A stretch of 64,000 nucleotides of DNA from the NCBI GenBank assembly GCA_021325175.1, contig JAJPHS010000139.1, forward strand, positions 1 to 64,000, given 5' to 3'. A program made the translations under genes and the position numbers. Below, piece after piece: positions 19,995 through 29,171 of the stretch (the first letter of the stretch is position 1; every line of letters starts with the position of its first letter). The notes under the pieces were generated by a model. It ran no database searches. It saw only the letters and a list, made by a program, of their open reading frames with translations, and was not told the origin of the DNA. The DNA is from Terriglobia bacterium. Lineage in GTDB: Bacteria; Acidobacteriota; Terriglobia; Bryobacterales; Bryobacteraceae.

Positions 19995-20479
19995 GCGCGC
20001 CCTTCAATTCCGCCGATTTTCGCCGCGCCTGCGGCCTGTTTGCCACCGGTGTGGCCGTGCTGACCACGCGCGCCGCTGACGGCGCTCCGCACGGCATCAC
20101 CATTAATTCTTTTACCTCGCTTTCTCTGGTTCCCCCCCTCGCCATGGTGGCGATCGCGCGCAACTGCACCTTCATTGAACACTTTGAATCCAGCGGATTT
20201 TTCGCCGTCAACATTCTTCGCGAAGAACAGGTGGACCTGTCGATCCGCTTTGCGCAGTTGCCCGAGGGGCGTTTCAACGGCCTGCGCTGGGCCCCGGCCA
20301 AAACCGGCTCGCCGATTCTTGAAGAAGTGCTCGGCTGGATCGACTGCGTCACCGAGGAGGTGATCGGCGTAGGCGATCATCGTGTTCTGATCGGACGAGT
20401 TACCGGCGTGCACACCGGGCACGGGCGGCCGCTGCTGTTTTTCCGGGGCCGCTATGCCCGCCTGGATGAAACCGTTTAA
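19988..20479 (+). CDS. flavin reductase family protein
   Basis: ADFRRACGLFATGVAVLTTRAADGAPHGITINSFTSLSLVPPLAMVAIARN; TTG start. Confidence 0.88.
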   Translation: MSSAPFNSADFRRACGLFATGVAVLTTRAADGAPHGITINSFTSLSLVPPLAMVAIARNCTFIEHFESSGFFAVNILREEQVDLSIRFAQLPEGRFNGLRWAPAKTGSPILEEVLGWIDCVTEEVIGVGDHRVLIGRVTGVHTGHGRPLLFFRGRYARLDETV

Positions 20480-20548
20480 CCGCGATCCTTTGTAGCACCG
20501 GAAGCTTCCGCATACATCTACCCAGATGGGCTTCTCTCGATAGGCGCT

Positions 20549-22156
20549 ATGATGCGGAGTCTGATCTCTATTCTCTTTGCGGTCTCGTTTGCCGCCGCGC
20601 AGTCGAATCCGCCGGCGCTCACCGGCACTCATTTTCCGCAGCTTTCTGATTTTCCGGAATTGGCCCAACTCGGATACGATTTCGCGCTGGTGGTCGTCGA
20701 TCCCAACCAGCCGAATACCTGGAAGCAGGCGCTGGACGCGGCGCAGTCGACCGGTTTAAAACTCATCGTCGGCGCGTATCCTTTGCCCTACACCTACAAC
20801 GCCGGAAGCTGGAGCGTCAGCCAGCAGGGCCAGCAACTGCTCAATTATTTGCAGTCGCGATCGAATCTGGTGCTGGCCGTTTACGTTTTTAACGAGCCCT
20901 ACGGAAGCGATCCGTACACCGGAAATGTGACGCCCTGCGGAAACTTTTCCGCCGCCGATCTTCGCGCCCTTCGCAGCACGATTCAATCCTACTGGCCGGG
21001 CGCGAAAATCTATCACGATATCGGATCGCCCGCCGATTGGGCGCCCGGCGGCGGGTACGCTTCGAGCACGCCTTGTGTGGGAACCAAATACGCGGATCAG
21101 AGCAATATGGCCGATTATGTCGGCATCTGGTATTACCCGTTTCTGGGAATGGGCGATCAGAACTCGGCCGGGCTGGCCAATCTTAAAACGCAAGTGCAGT
21201 ACGTTCTGAATTCGATGAAGCCCGCGGTGCCGGTCAGCTTGAACCAGTCCTACGCCTGCCCCAACTGCATCTTTTCCGGTTACGTGTTTCCCACGGCGTC
21301 CCAGTTGTATCAATGGAACTGCGCGGTCCGCAACATCGCCTTCGGCGCGGTGTCCTGGTATCCCTGGCGCAAATTCAGCGATTACAGCGAAGCGCTCGCC
21401 GATGCGCCGGCGCTATGGCCGCTCACCACGGCGGCGTCCTGCGGCTCCGGTATGGGATCTTCCGTAGTGGGGCTGTCCTCGGCAAGCGGCATGCCGTTCG
21501 TCGCGCCGGACTCCTTCGTTTCGCTTTATGGATCGAATCTGGCGGCGGCGCCGCAGACCGCGCAGGTCGATCCCCTGCCCTTATCCTTAAGCGGCGTGAA
21601 TCTGCAAATCACCGATTCGGGCGGCAATCCCGTGAGCGCGGCGCTGTCCTTCGTTTCGCCGCAGCTCATCAATTTCGTGATGCCGTCGAACGTCGCGCCA
21701 GGCCAGGCCGCGATCTCCGTGGATAACGGCCTCGGGACAACTCAACTGGGAACCGCGATTGTGCGGAATGTCGCGCCGGCTCTGTTCAGCGCCGACGGAA
21801 CCGGAACGGGCATCGCAGCCGCGGCCGCTTTGGTGGTGAATGGCAATCAGCAAAGCGTGACGCCCGCATTTCAGTGTGCCGGCAGCGCTTGCACGCCCAC
21901 GCCCATCGACCTTTCAAGCGGAACCGTTTATCTGATCCTGTACGGCACCGGCATCCGCCATTATCAGAAATCGGTCCTTTGCTCCATTGCCGGCGCCAGC
22001 CAGCCGGTTCAGTTCGCCGGCGCCCAGCTCACCTTTGCGGGTCTGGATCAGATCAATGTCGGGCCGCTGAACGGTCTGGCCGGCAAAGGGAACGTCAACG
22101 TTTACCTGATCGTCGACGGCTACGCGAGCAATACCCTTTCAGTTCAATTCAAGTGA
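20549..22156 (+). CDS. secreted protein: glycoside-hydrolase-like N-terminal region + Solibacter-type TIGR03437 C-terminal domain
   Basis: Signal peptide; LVLAVYVFNEPYGSDPYTG; VAPDSFVSLYGSNLAAAP...LPLSLSGVNLQITDSGGNPVSAALSFVSPQLINFVMPSNVAPGQAAISVDNG, recalled as TIGR03437-like. Confidence 0.75.
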   Translation: MMRSLISILFAVSFAAAQSNPPALTGTHFPQLSDFPELAQLGYDFALVVVDPNQPNTWKQALDAAQSTGLKLIVGAYPLPYTYNAGSWSVSQQGQQLLNYLQSRSNLVLAVYVFNEPYGSDPYTGNVTPCGNFSAADLRALRSTIQSYWPGAKIYHDIGSPADWAPGGGYASSTPCVGTKYADQSNMADYVGIWYYPFLGMGDQNSAGLANLKTQVQYVLNSMKPAVPVSLNQSYACPNCIFSGYVFPTASQLYQWNCAVRNIAFGAVSWYPWRKFSDYSEALADAPALWPLTTAASCGSGMGSSVVGLSSASGMPFVAPDSFVSLYGSNLAAAPQTAQVDPLPLSLSGVNLQITDSGGNPVSAALSFVSPQLINFVMPSNVAPGQAAISVDNGLGTTQLGTAIVRNVAPALFSADGTGTGIAAAAALVVNGNQQSVTPAFQCAGSACTPTPIDLSSGTVYLILYGTGIRHYQKSVLCSIAGASQPVQFAGAQLTFAGLDQINVGPLNGLAGKGNVNVYLIVDGYASNTLSVQFK

Positions 22157-22166
22157 AGCGGGCGGA

Positions 22167-22382
22167 TTAATTTCTGCCGCACAGATCCGGGGTTCTGCAC
22201 ATTCCACCCGGGCAGGACGGCATCGCCTCCGCCGCTTTGCCGTTGGCATGCGCGGCGAAGGTCGAAAATTGCGGGGTGAGATGCGCCTCGCCGCACGACG
22301 GGCACAGAACTTTGTCCCCGTTGCGAACCAGCTTCTCGAATTTCGTTCCACAGTCCTCGCACAGATATTCGAATATGGGCAT
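22167..22382 (-). CDS. FmdB-type zinc ribbon protein
   Basis: MPIFEYLCEDCGTKFEKLVRNGDKVLCPSCGEAHLTPQFSTF. Confidence 0.9.
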   Translation of the reverse strand: MPIFEYLCEDCGTKFEKLVRNGDKVLCPSCGEAHLTPQFSTFAAHANGKAAEAMPSCPGGMCRTPDLCGRN

Positions 22383-22388
22383 AATCGC

Positions 22389-23834
22389 TTACTCCAGCAG
22401 CGCTGCCGCTATTTTATCAATCCAGGCGCGAACTTCGGAAGAGGGCGCGGAAAAATTGTTGACCAGAATCGAAAACGCCAGCCGCCCGCACGATTTGCTC
22501 TCGGCATAACCCGACAAGGCCAGCGCGCGGCTCAACGATCCCGTCTTGGCGCGGATCGATCCCGCTTCCGCCAGGCAGCACAGGCGATGCTCGAGCGTTC
22601 CATCCTCGCCAGCCACCGGCAGCAGCGAAAACCATTGCTCGCGATACGGCCCTTGATTCAGATATGCCAAAAGACGCGTCACCAGCCGCGGCGTCACCAG
22701 CGCATTACGCGACAATCCGCTGCCGTCTTCCAGGCGCCAATCGTCCTTGGCCGCGCCGATCCCGGCGAGCATCGCGTCCATTTCTTGCAGGCCCGCTTCC
22801 CGCGTTCCCATGTGCCGCGCGACGCGGCCCGCCTCGCGAAGCATCAGCTCCGCGAAAAGATTCTGGCTGACTTTATCCATCACGCGCAGCAGATCGATCA
22901 GAGGCGGCGAGCTGCGCGAGGCGACTACGCGGCCCCGCGGAGCAATGTAATCGTCGGCCGCGCTGCGATGCCACGCCACCGGTCCGCCGGCGATCGCCAC
23001 GCCCCGCCGCGTCAGCGCATCATAGAGCGCGCAGGCCGCGTACAATGCCGGATCGTCGATCGCCACCGTTTCCACGATCGGGGCGTGGCCCAGCGGAATG
23101 CTTCCCCACAGCAGCAACTGCCGCGATCCGGCCTGCCGCGACAGGCGAATCTTCGCTTCCGCGCCGCGCGCGACCGTGGCGACGCGCTGATCGATGGCAT
23201 AGTATTCAAGCGGCGGATCGAGCGAAATGCCGGCCGCGTCGCCCGCGCCCTCGCCCGGCTGCAGCGTGATCGACAGCGCGTTTTCATTCACGCTCAGCGC
23301 GCTCACCGGCGCGCCGTAATCGCGCAGCGCGTCGTCCTGAGTCCAGCTCGGCGCATAGGGCGACCAGGGATAGAGCCGGTCATCGCCGGCCACGTCGCCG
23401 CGGATTCGCCTCACCCCGCTGGCCACGATCTGATCCGCCAAATCCTCGATCGGCGCCAGACCGGGGCCCATCGGCGCGTTCTTCTGATACGGAAACGCTC
23501 GCCCGGAAAGCGAGGGATCGCCGCTGCCCACCAGCACCAGGTTTCCCGCGTCATCGAGCAACACCTGCGTCGTGAATTTTCGGTCCGGCCCGAGCCGCAG
23601 CAGAGCCAGCGCGCTGGTGAACAGCTTCATATTCGACGCCGGCAGAAACAGCCGGTCCTGGTTCAGGTGGTAAATCGTTTTCCCGGTGGCAAGTTCGACG
23701 ACGTGAATTCCCGCGAATGCCTTGAGCGGAGCCGCGCCGGCCGCGATATCGATGCGGTGCTCCAGGTCCACGGCCATCGATCGCGGGGCGAGCAATAACA
23801 GAATCGAGCACAGCGCCAGCCGCGCCAACCACAT
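22389..23834 (-). CDS. dacB: D-alanyl-D-alanine carboxypeptidase/endopeptidase (PBP4 family)
   Basis: FLPASNMKLFTSALALLRLG (SxxK), EDGSGLSRNALVTPRLV (SxN), RAKTGSLSRALALSGYAE (KTG). Confidence 0.93.
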   Translation of the reverse strand: MWLARLALCSILLLLAPRSMAVDLEHRIDIAAGAAPLKAFAGIHVVELATGKTIYHLNQDRLFLPASNMKLFTSALALLRLGPDRKFTTQVLLDDAGNLVLVGSGDPSLSGRAFPYQKNAPMGPGLAPIEDLADQIVASGVRRIRGDVAGDDRLYPWSPYAPSWTQDDALRDYGAPVSALSVNENALSITLQPGEGAGDAAGISLDPPLEYYAIDQRVATVARGAEAKIRLSRQAGSRQLLLWGSIPLGHAPIVETVAIDDPALYAACALYDALTRRGVAIAGGPVAWHRSAADDYIAPRGRVVASRSSPPLIDLLRVMDKVSQNLFAELMLREAGRVARHMGTREAGLQEMDAMLAGIGAAKDDWRLEDGSGLSRNALVTPRLVTRLLAYLNQGPYREQWFSLLPVAGEDGTLEHRLCCLAEAGSIRAKTGSLSRALALSGYAESKSCGRLAFSILVNNFSAPSSEVRAWIDKIAAALLE

Positions 23835-23865
23835 GTAACGAGAATCTCACAATTTCGCATCCCGC

Positions 23866-23982
23866 TCAGCGGCCCAGCATCCCTTCCACGGCCGCGATCA
23901 CCGTGCATACCGCCACGTGCGCAAGAAACCCGTAGTGAATCCAGTGACGCGTGAAACGGAGAACCAGAAAAAAGTCCTGCAT
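23866..23982 (-). CDS. possible small hydrophobic protein (38 aa)
   Basis: MQDFFLVLRFTRHWIHYGFLAHVAVCTVIAAVEGMLGR; one hydrophobic segment; no clear Shine-Dalgarno. Confidence 0.25.
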   Translation of the reverse strand: MQDFFLVLRFTRHWIHYGFLAHVAVCTVIAAVEGMLGR

Positions 23983-24152
23983 AGCGGCGGGGGTTATTTT
24001 CGCCCCTCGCCTGCCTATGGGACCAATAGCCCAGGACTCATCTCCCAGGGAGAAAAGTTCCAGTACGGCTTAAGGCGCCACCTTGCGTTTCGTACTAAGT
24101 TGTTTGGGTCGGTAGGATTTCATCGTAAAAAAGAGATATGCTAGAGCAGACG

Positions 24153-24211
24153 AAAAAACCGCATCGGAATTGGCGCTGCGAGGTGACGGTGCTGCCTTTT
24201 CCGATGCGGTT
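24153..24211 (-). terminator. intrinsic-terminator-like hairpin reading on the minus strand
   Basis: Perfect 13-bp arms AACCGCATCGGAA/TTCCGATGCGGTT (24157-24169 and 24199-24211), then TTTTTT on minus strand. Confidence 0.65.
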
Positions 24212-24277
24212 CGCCCAAGACGGGCTTGGATCCCGGCCTCTAACTTCGACAACTGCTGGTCAAGGCCCGCGTCCTAT

Positions 24278-24373
24278 TTAGTTCCTCAACCAGGCTGCTT
24301 CCGGCAGATTCCCGCGATCCATGAAGTCCGTATAAAACTCGAAGAATTCCGTTTTTAAAAACCGTGCCGCCAT
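24278..24373 (-). CDS. possible 31-aa small protein
   Basis: Reverse complement MAARFLKTEFFEFYTDFMDRGNLPEAAWLRN*, upstream of the terminator-like hairpin; too short for the ORF track. Confidence 0.3.
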   Translation of the reverse strand: MAARFLKTEFFEFYTDFMDRGNLPEAAWLRN

Positions 24374-24387
24374 AAAAAGTTGTTTTC

Positions 24388-24522
24388 AAAAAACCCCTCT
24401 GTTGCAACTTGCCCAAACGAAAGAAGAGGACATTACTCGAACCTCAAAAACCACCGGCTCCCGCAAGCACGCTAGAAACTGGCCGCCCGCTTCTCTCATT
24501 CGTGCCCGTTGCAAACAGAGGG
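24388..24522 (-). ncRNA. candidate structured RNA or leader, long closing stem followed by T6
   Basis: CCCTCTGTTTGCAAC pairs with GTTGCAACAGAGGG (one bulge) across about 128 nt; TTTTTT follows on the minus strand. Confidence 0.4.
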
Positions 24523-24682
24523 CAGGTTTCGAAAAGAGTTACTCCATCAATTCGTGATGAATAGAGCACGGCCCTTGCCACGGATCGCGCCGTTCGTTTT
24601 CAAAGCTTTCCGCCGGATCGGGGCTTGCGTGCGCGGGGATGTGGCCCCGCCCGGTGTGTCGCTGTGACACAATATCGGGCAG

Positions 24683-26029
24683 GTGGGCGCGCGCTTGCTG
24701 GTTGTGCTGCTGACAGCTTGGCTGCTGCTTTCGACGGCCGGCGCCGCTTTTGCCCAGACCGCCGGGGACGAAGATTTCCACGTCTACACCGATTCTCCCC
24801 GCCTTCTTCTCACCCGCGCGCGGCTTCGTCTGCTCCAGCGCGAGCGCGAGCGCCAGTCGATGCGCTGGGAGCAGTTCGATGCCCTCATCCGCGGCGGCGC
24901 GCCGATGCCCGAACCCGGCTTCGCCCTTGCCCTTTACTCTCAGATCGCGCGCGATCCCAGCGCGGCGAAAAAAGCGATCGATTGGGCGCTGGGCGACACA
25001 ACGGATCTGCGCCAGCTCGCCCTCGTGTTCGATTGGTGTGGTCCGATGCTGAATCCTGCGCAGGCCGAACGGCTGGCGGCAAAAATCCAGCAGGCGCTCG
25101 CGGTGCCCTCCAGCGACGTTCGCCGCCAGAGCGCGCGCGTGCTGGCCGCCATCGCCCTGGCCGATCGTCTGCCCGATCAGGGCGAAGCATTGTTGAAGCC
25201 CCTGGTTCTTGAATGGTGGCGTTCCGGCATCGCGCCGCGGCTTGAAAAAGGTCAACCCGCGATCCCCCGCGAGCAGATCTATTTTCTCTATGAAATGATG
25301 CACGCCCTCCGCGACAATCTGAAAATCGATTTGCGCGACTCGGCGCCGGAGTATTTTAAGGATTTGCCCACGGACCATCTCGCCGGCCATTATCCGGCAT
25401 CGCTGCAAACTCCGGAAAACGAATACCGCGTGCCGGTTTATGCCCGCGACGGGAATCCGGACGTGACCGACGCCATATTGTCGCGCGCGGCCGAGCTGGC
25501 GATGGTCGCCTATGACGGCAACGCGCTCGATAGCCAGTATTTACAAGGCTGGCTGATGCAGGACCGGTTCCTGATGCGCGGCGCGATGGGCATCGTCTAC
25601 GAATTCCTGTGGGCGAATCCCTATCAGCCCGGCCTCAGCTATTTTCAACTGCCGTTGATTTTCCACAACTCGATTACGGGCCACGTCTTCGCGCGAACCA
25701 GCTGGGATGAAAACGCCACTTGGCTGGGATATTTCGACGGGCACTTGCAGCTTTTCCGCGATGGCCAGATCGAATCGCTGCGGGCCGGCGCGAAGATCAA
25801 GCCGCTGCAAGCCGCGGGCGCGCTGGTTTTAAGCGCCGATCGTCCCGAAGCGCTGAAATTCCGGGCCAATGCGGAAGCCGTTTTCGTGCTCAATCTGACG
25901 CCGCGCACCTCCTACGACGTGGAAGTGGACGACGAAGAAATGTGGGACGCCGAGACGGATTCCGGCGGAACCCTGCTGTTGTCCTTTCCGGAAAACACCG
26001 ACACCGGCGTGAGAATTCACCGGCATTGA
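24683..26029 (+). CDS. secreted hypothetical protein, weak heparinase II/III-like C-terminal signature
   Basis: Signal peptide LLVVLLTAWLLLSTAGAAFAQ; HVFARTSWDENATWLGYFDGHLQLF. Confidence 0.65.
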   Translation: MGARLLVVLLTAWLLLSTAGAAFAQTAGDEDFHVYTDSPRLLLTRARLRLLQRERERQSMRWEQFDALIRGGAPMPEPGFALALYSQIARDPSAAKKAIDWALGDTTDLRQLALVFDWCGPMLNPAQAERLAAKIQQALAVPSSDVRRQSARVLAAIALADRLPDQGEALLKPLVLEWWRSGIAPRLEKGQPAIPREQIYFLYEMMHALRDNLKIDLRDSAPEYFKDLPTDHLAGHYPASLQTPENEYRVPVYARDGNPDVTDAILSRAAELAMVAYDGNALDSQYLQGWLMQDRFLMRGAMGIVYEFLWANPYQPGLSYFQLPLIFHNSITGHVFARTSWDENATWLGYFDGHLQLFRDGQIESLRAGAKIKPLQAAGALVLSADRPEALKFRANAEAVFVLNLTPRTSYDVEVDDEEMWDAETDSGGTLLLSFPENTDTGVRIHRH

Positions 26030-26045
26030 TGGCCGCGATCGCGTC

Positions 26046-27026
26046 TCAGCCGGTCTTGCGCTTGCGGTATTGGCGGACCGCATGTTCGTGATCCGCAAGC
26101 GTGGTCGAAAACCGGTGGCCGGACCCGTCCGCCTTGGCGACAAAGTACAGGTATTTTGTTTCGGCCGGATGCAGCGCCGCCTGAATCGATTCCACGCCCG
26201 GATTGGCGATCGGCCCGGGCGGCAATCCCGGATGCTGATAGGTGTTGTAGGCGTTGTGGCTGTCCAGGTCCGAGCGGTGAATCGCATTGCGATAGCGGTT
26301 TTCGAGAAGCGCCGCGTAAATCGTCGTGGGATCGCATTGCAGCAGCATCCCGGCCTTCAGGCGGTTTTCGAAGACTCCGGCGATCAGCGGCCGCTCCCCC
26401 GATACGCCCGTTTCCTTTTCAACCAGAGATGCCAGAGTCACCGTGCGCAGCGGGTCCGCGGCCGATCCCGCCGCGATTTTCTTCCATTGCTTGCGAAACT
26501 GGTCAGTCATGATCCGGCAGAACTCGAATGGCGTGGTCGAGTGCGAAAGCCGGTAGGTGGAGGGAAATAAAAATCCTTCGAGCGTTTTCGCGCCCGGCGC
26601 GACATCCTGGATCAGCTTCGGATCCGAGGCGGCGGCCAGGAAATCGGCGGCGTGCATCGCGCCGGCCGATTCCAGCGCGTTGGCGATATCGAACATATTG
26701 CTGCCTTCCGGCACGGTGAACTCGAAATAATAAATATCGCCGCGCTCCAGCCGGCTGAAAACCTCCGCCACGGTCGCCGGGCGCGCAAACCGATATTCGC
26801 CCGCCTGAATTTTCGCCGAGGGATGCAGCGCGCGCTCCGCCCAAAAAACCCACGGCGAACGAATCACGCCCGCCCGCGCCAGCGTCCGGCTGATCTCGAT
26901 CGTGCCGGTTCCGCGCTCCAGCTCGATGAACGTCTCGCCGCGAAATCCGGCATAAGGCTCAAGAAACCAAACCAGCGCCGCCGCGACCAGCGCCATTGCG
27001 GAAATTGCGATGATTCGCTTCATCAT
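26046..27026 (-). CDS. mltG: endolytic transglycosylase MltG
   Basis: FLFPSTYRLSHSTTPFEFCRIMTDQF, ASLVEKETGVSGERPLIAGVFENRLKAGMLLQCDPTTIYA, NAYNTYQHPGLPPGPIANPGVESIQAALHP. Confidence 0.95.
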   Translation of the reverse strand: MMKRIIAISAMALVAAALVWFLEPYAGFRGETFIELERGTGTIEISRTLARAGVIRSPWVFWAERALHPSAKIQAGEYRFARPATVAEVFSRLERGDIYYFEFTVPEGSNMFDIANALESAGAMHAADFLAAASDPKLIQDVAPGAKTLEGFLFPSTYRLSHSTTPFEFCRIMTDQFRKQWKKIAAGSAADPLRTVTLASLVEKETGVSGERPLIAGVFENRLKAGMLLQCDPTTIYAALLENRYRNAIHRSDLDSHNAYNTYQHPGLPPGPIANPGVESIQAALHPAETKYLYFVAKADGSGHRFSTTLADHEHAVRQYRKRKTG

Positions 27027-27045
27027 GTGCGTTACGGCGCTGCGG

Positions 27046-27483
27046 TCATGCCTGGCGATCAAGGTAACTTTCGAGCAGAATCACCGCGGCCAGCCGATCC
27101 ACCGCGCGGGCGCGCTTTTCAATGCTGATCCCGCTTTCGCGTAGCACGCGCTGCGCCTCCACGGTGGTTAGACGCTCATCCCAGAATTGGACTTCGATGC
27201 CCGTCTTTTTTGCCAGCCGTTCGGCGAACTCGCGTGCGTAGGCGGCCTGCCGTCCTTCTTTCCCGTTCATATGCCGGGGATTTCCCATCAGGAGCAACGT
27301 CACTTGACGCTCCTTCGCCAGCCGGTCCAGCGCGGCGAGGTCCTCGCGGATATTGGTCCGTTCAAGCGTGGGAAGGCCCTGGGCGGTGATGCCCAGCGAA
27401 TCGCTTAGCGCCAGTCCAATGCGTTTTTTCCCTAAATCGAGCGCAAGAATCCTTCCTTTGGCTGTTTTTTGGTGGTAATCCAC
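27046..27483 (-). CDS. ruvX: Holliday junction resolvase RuvX (YqgF)
   Basis: RILALDLGKKRIGLALSDSLGITAQGLPTL, VQFWDERLTTVEAQRVLRESG; GTG start inferred. Confidence 0.92.
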   Translation of the reverse strand: MDYHQKTAKGRILALDLGKKRIGLALSDSLGITAQGLPTLERTNIREDLAALDRLAKERQVTLLLMGNPRHMNGKEGRQAAYAREFAERLAKKTGIEVQFWDERLTTVEAQRVLRESGISIEKRARAVDRLAAVILLESYLDRQA

Positions 27484-27509
27484 GATTCGTACAATTATAG
27501 TGATAATCA

Positions 27510-28667
27510 ATGGCCGTCCCGGTTTCATCCTCGCGCCAGACCATCCGCTCGGGCGTGGGAGTACTCGCGCTGGGTGCCGCCATCGCCCTGCTTTACTTCG
27601 GCCGCGTCTTCTTTATCACCGTGATTATCGCCGCGATGATCGCGTTTCTGCTGGATCCGCTGGTGGTTCTGTTCATGCGGATGCGGCTGCCGCGCGGGGT
27701 GGCGAGCTTTGCGGTGTGCGCGATCGGTCTTGTTTTCCTGTATTTTGCCGGATTGGGGCTGTACACCGAATCGCTCTCGATCATCTCCGATCTGCCGGCC
27801 TATAGCGATCGGATCAATGAACTGGTCGATAACGCGGCGGATCGTTTCGAGCATTTTGAATCCGGCATTTATCGCACGCTGATCCCCAAACGTTTCCAGG
27901 AGCAGGCGCCGCCGCCGATCGAGCCGCCGCAGGTGGCGCGCGGGAAAAGACGGGCCGCCTCGCAGCCCGCGCCGCCGCAGCAGCCTCCGCCGATCCAGGA
28001 AGTTCGCGTGCGCCAGGAACCGGCTACCGTCTTCAGCGCGGTTTCGAATTACCTGAGTTCGTTTTATAACCTCGTTTTAATGGCGTCTTTTGTGCCATTT
28101 TTGGTCTATTTTCTGCTTAGCTGGCGCGATCATCTGCGCACGCGATTTTTGCTGATGTTTGAAGGCGAGGAGCGCGATTCGGCCCAATCGGCCTGGGCCG
28201 GCGTCGGGGAAATGGTGCGAGCCTACGTGATCGGCAATTTTTTGCTGGGACTGCTGTTGAGCCTGGCGAGCGCGATCCTGTTCGCCTCCGTCAAGCTGCC
28301 TTATTGGCTGCTGGTTGCGCCGCTCAGCGGATTCCTCAGCCTGGTGCCCTACGTCGGGCTTCCCCTGGCGATGCTGCCGCCGATGTTCGCCGCTCTGCCG
28401 ATGCACGCCATGCCCAGCTTGTACCTATTTATCGCCTCCAGCGTGTCGCTGCTGCATCTGTTCGCGCTGAATCTGCTGTATCCGAAGTTTGTCGGCGCGC
28501 GCGTGCATCTCAATCCGCTGGCGGTGACCCTGGCGCTCATGTTCTGGGGCCTGCTGTGGGGCGGCATCGGGCTGCTGCTGGCGATTCCCATGACGGCCGC
28601 GATTAAAGCGATCTGCGATAACGTCGGCGAACTGCGCGCCTACGGCAGATTATTGGGCGACTCGTGA
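27510..28667 (+). CDS. AI-2E family transporter
   Basis: Hydrophobic multi-pass; GLLLSLASAILFASVKLPYWLLVAPLSGFLSLVPYVGLPLAMLPP; YPKFVGARVHLNPLAVTLALMFWGLLWGGIGLLLAIPMTAAIK. Confidence 0.9.
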   Translation: MAVPVSSSRQTIRSGVGVLALGAAIALLYFGRVFFITVIIAAMIAFLLDPLVVLFMRMRLPRGVASFAVCAIGLVFLYFAGLGLYTESLSIISDLPAYSDRINELVDNAADRFEHFESGIYRTLIPKRFQEQAPPPIEPPQVARGKRRAASQPAPPQQPPPIQEVRVRQEPATVFSAVSNYLSSFYNLVLMASFVPFLVYFLLSWRDHLRTRFLLMFEGEERDSAQSAWAGVGEMVRAYVIGNFLLGLLLSLASAILFASVKLPYWLLVAPLSGFLSLVPYVGLPLAMLPPMFAALPMHAMPSLYLFIASSVSLLHLFALNLLYPKFVGARVHLNPLAVTLALMFWGLLWGGIGLLLAIPMTAAIKAICDNVGELRAYGRLLGDS

Positions 28668-29152
28668 GCCGGACGTTCTGGTCTTTCCTGGGAATCGGAC
28701 TGGCGGTGGTCGCGATTGTGGTCGCGATCACGGTGTGGGGGACCAAGGGCGCGCATCTTCAGCTCGACGGGAAAATTTTGAAAGTCCGCGTCCTGAGCCT
28801 TAATCCGAATGCTTCAATCGTCGTAGTCGATTTCCGGGCGAAGAACCCGTCCGATGTTTTGTTCATGGTGAAGAACGTAACTCTGGTGCTGACGCCGGCC
28901 CATGGCGATCCGGTGGAAGGCACGACCATCTCCAAGGCAGACATCGAAAACGTTTTCAAGTACGAAAAACTTCTCGGCGATAAGTACAACGACGTGCTGA
29001 GCATTCGCGACCGGATCGAGCCGCATCAGAGCGTGGACCGCATGGCGGGCGCGCGCTTCGAGCTCGGCGAAGCGGCCATCGACGCGCGAAAATCGATCAA
29101 GCTTCAGATCGAAGACATGGACGGCGCGATCGCGGAAATCGGGGAGAAGTAA
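28664..29152 (+). CDS. hypothetical membrane-anchored protein
   Basis: Single N-terminal TM; ATGA-type overlap with upstream gene. Confidence 0.75.
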   Translation: MSRTFWSFLGIGLAVVAIVVAITVWGTKGAHLQLDGKILKVRVLSLNPNASIVVVDFRAKNPSDVLFMVKNVTLVLTPAHGDPVEGTTISKADIENVFKYEKLLGDKYNDVLSIRDRIEPHQSVDRMAGARFELGEAAIDARKSIKLQIEDMDGAIAEIGEK

Positions 29153-29171
29153 CGCCGGATTTTGAGCACAC

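Noticed and set aside
24170-24358. Plus ORF MALRGDGAAFSDAVRPRRAWIPASNFDNC...
   Set aside because: Overlaps the terminator-like hairpin and shows no family resemblance; TTG start without ribosome site.
24420-24450. tRNA suggested by GGTTCGAGT on the minus strand
   Set aside because: No matching T-stem, acceptor stem or CCA; no tRNA cloverleaf possible.
24388-24530. 6S RNA identity for the long-stem element
   Set aside because: Long closing stem fits loosely, but the inner part is asymmetric and no recognised 6S core could be aligned; left as orphan candidate.
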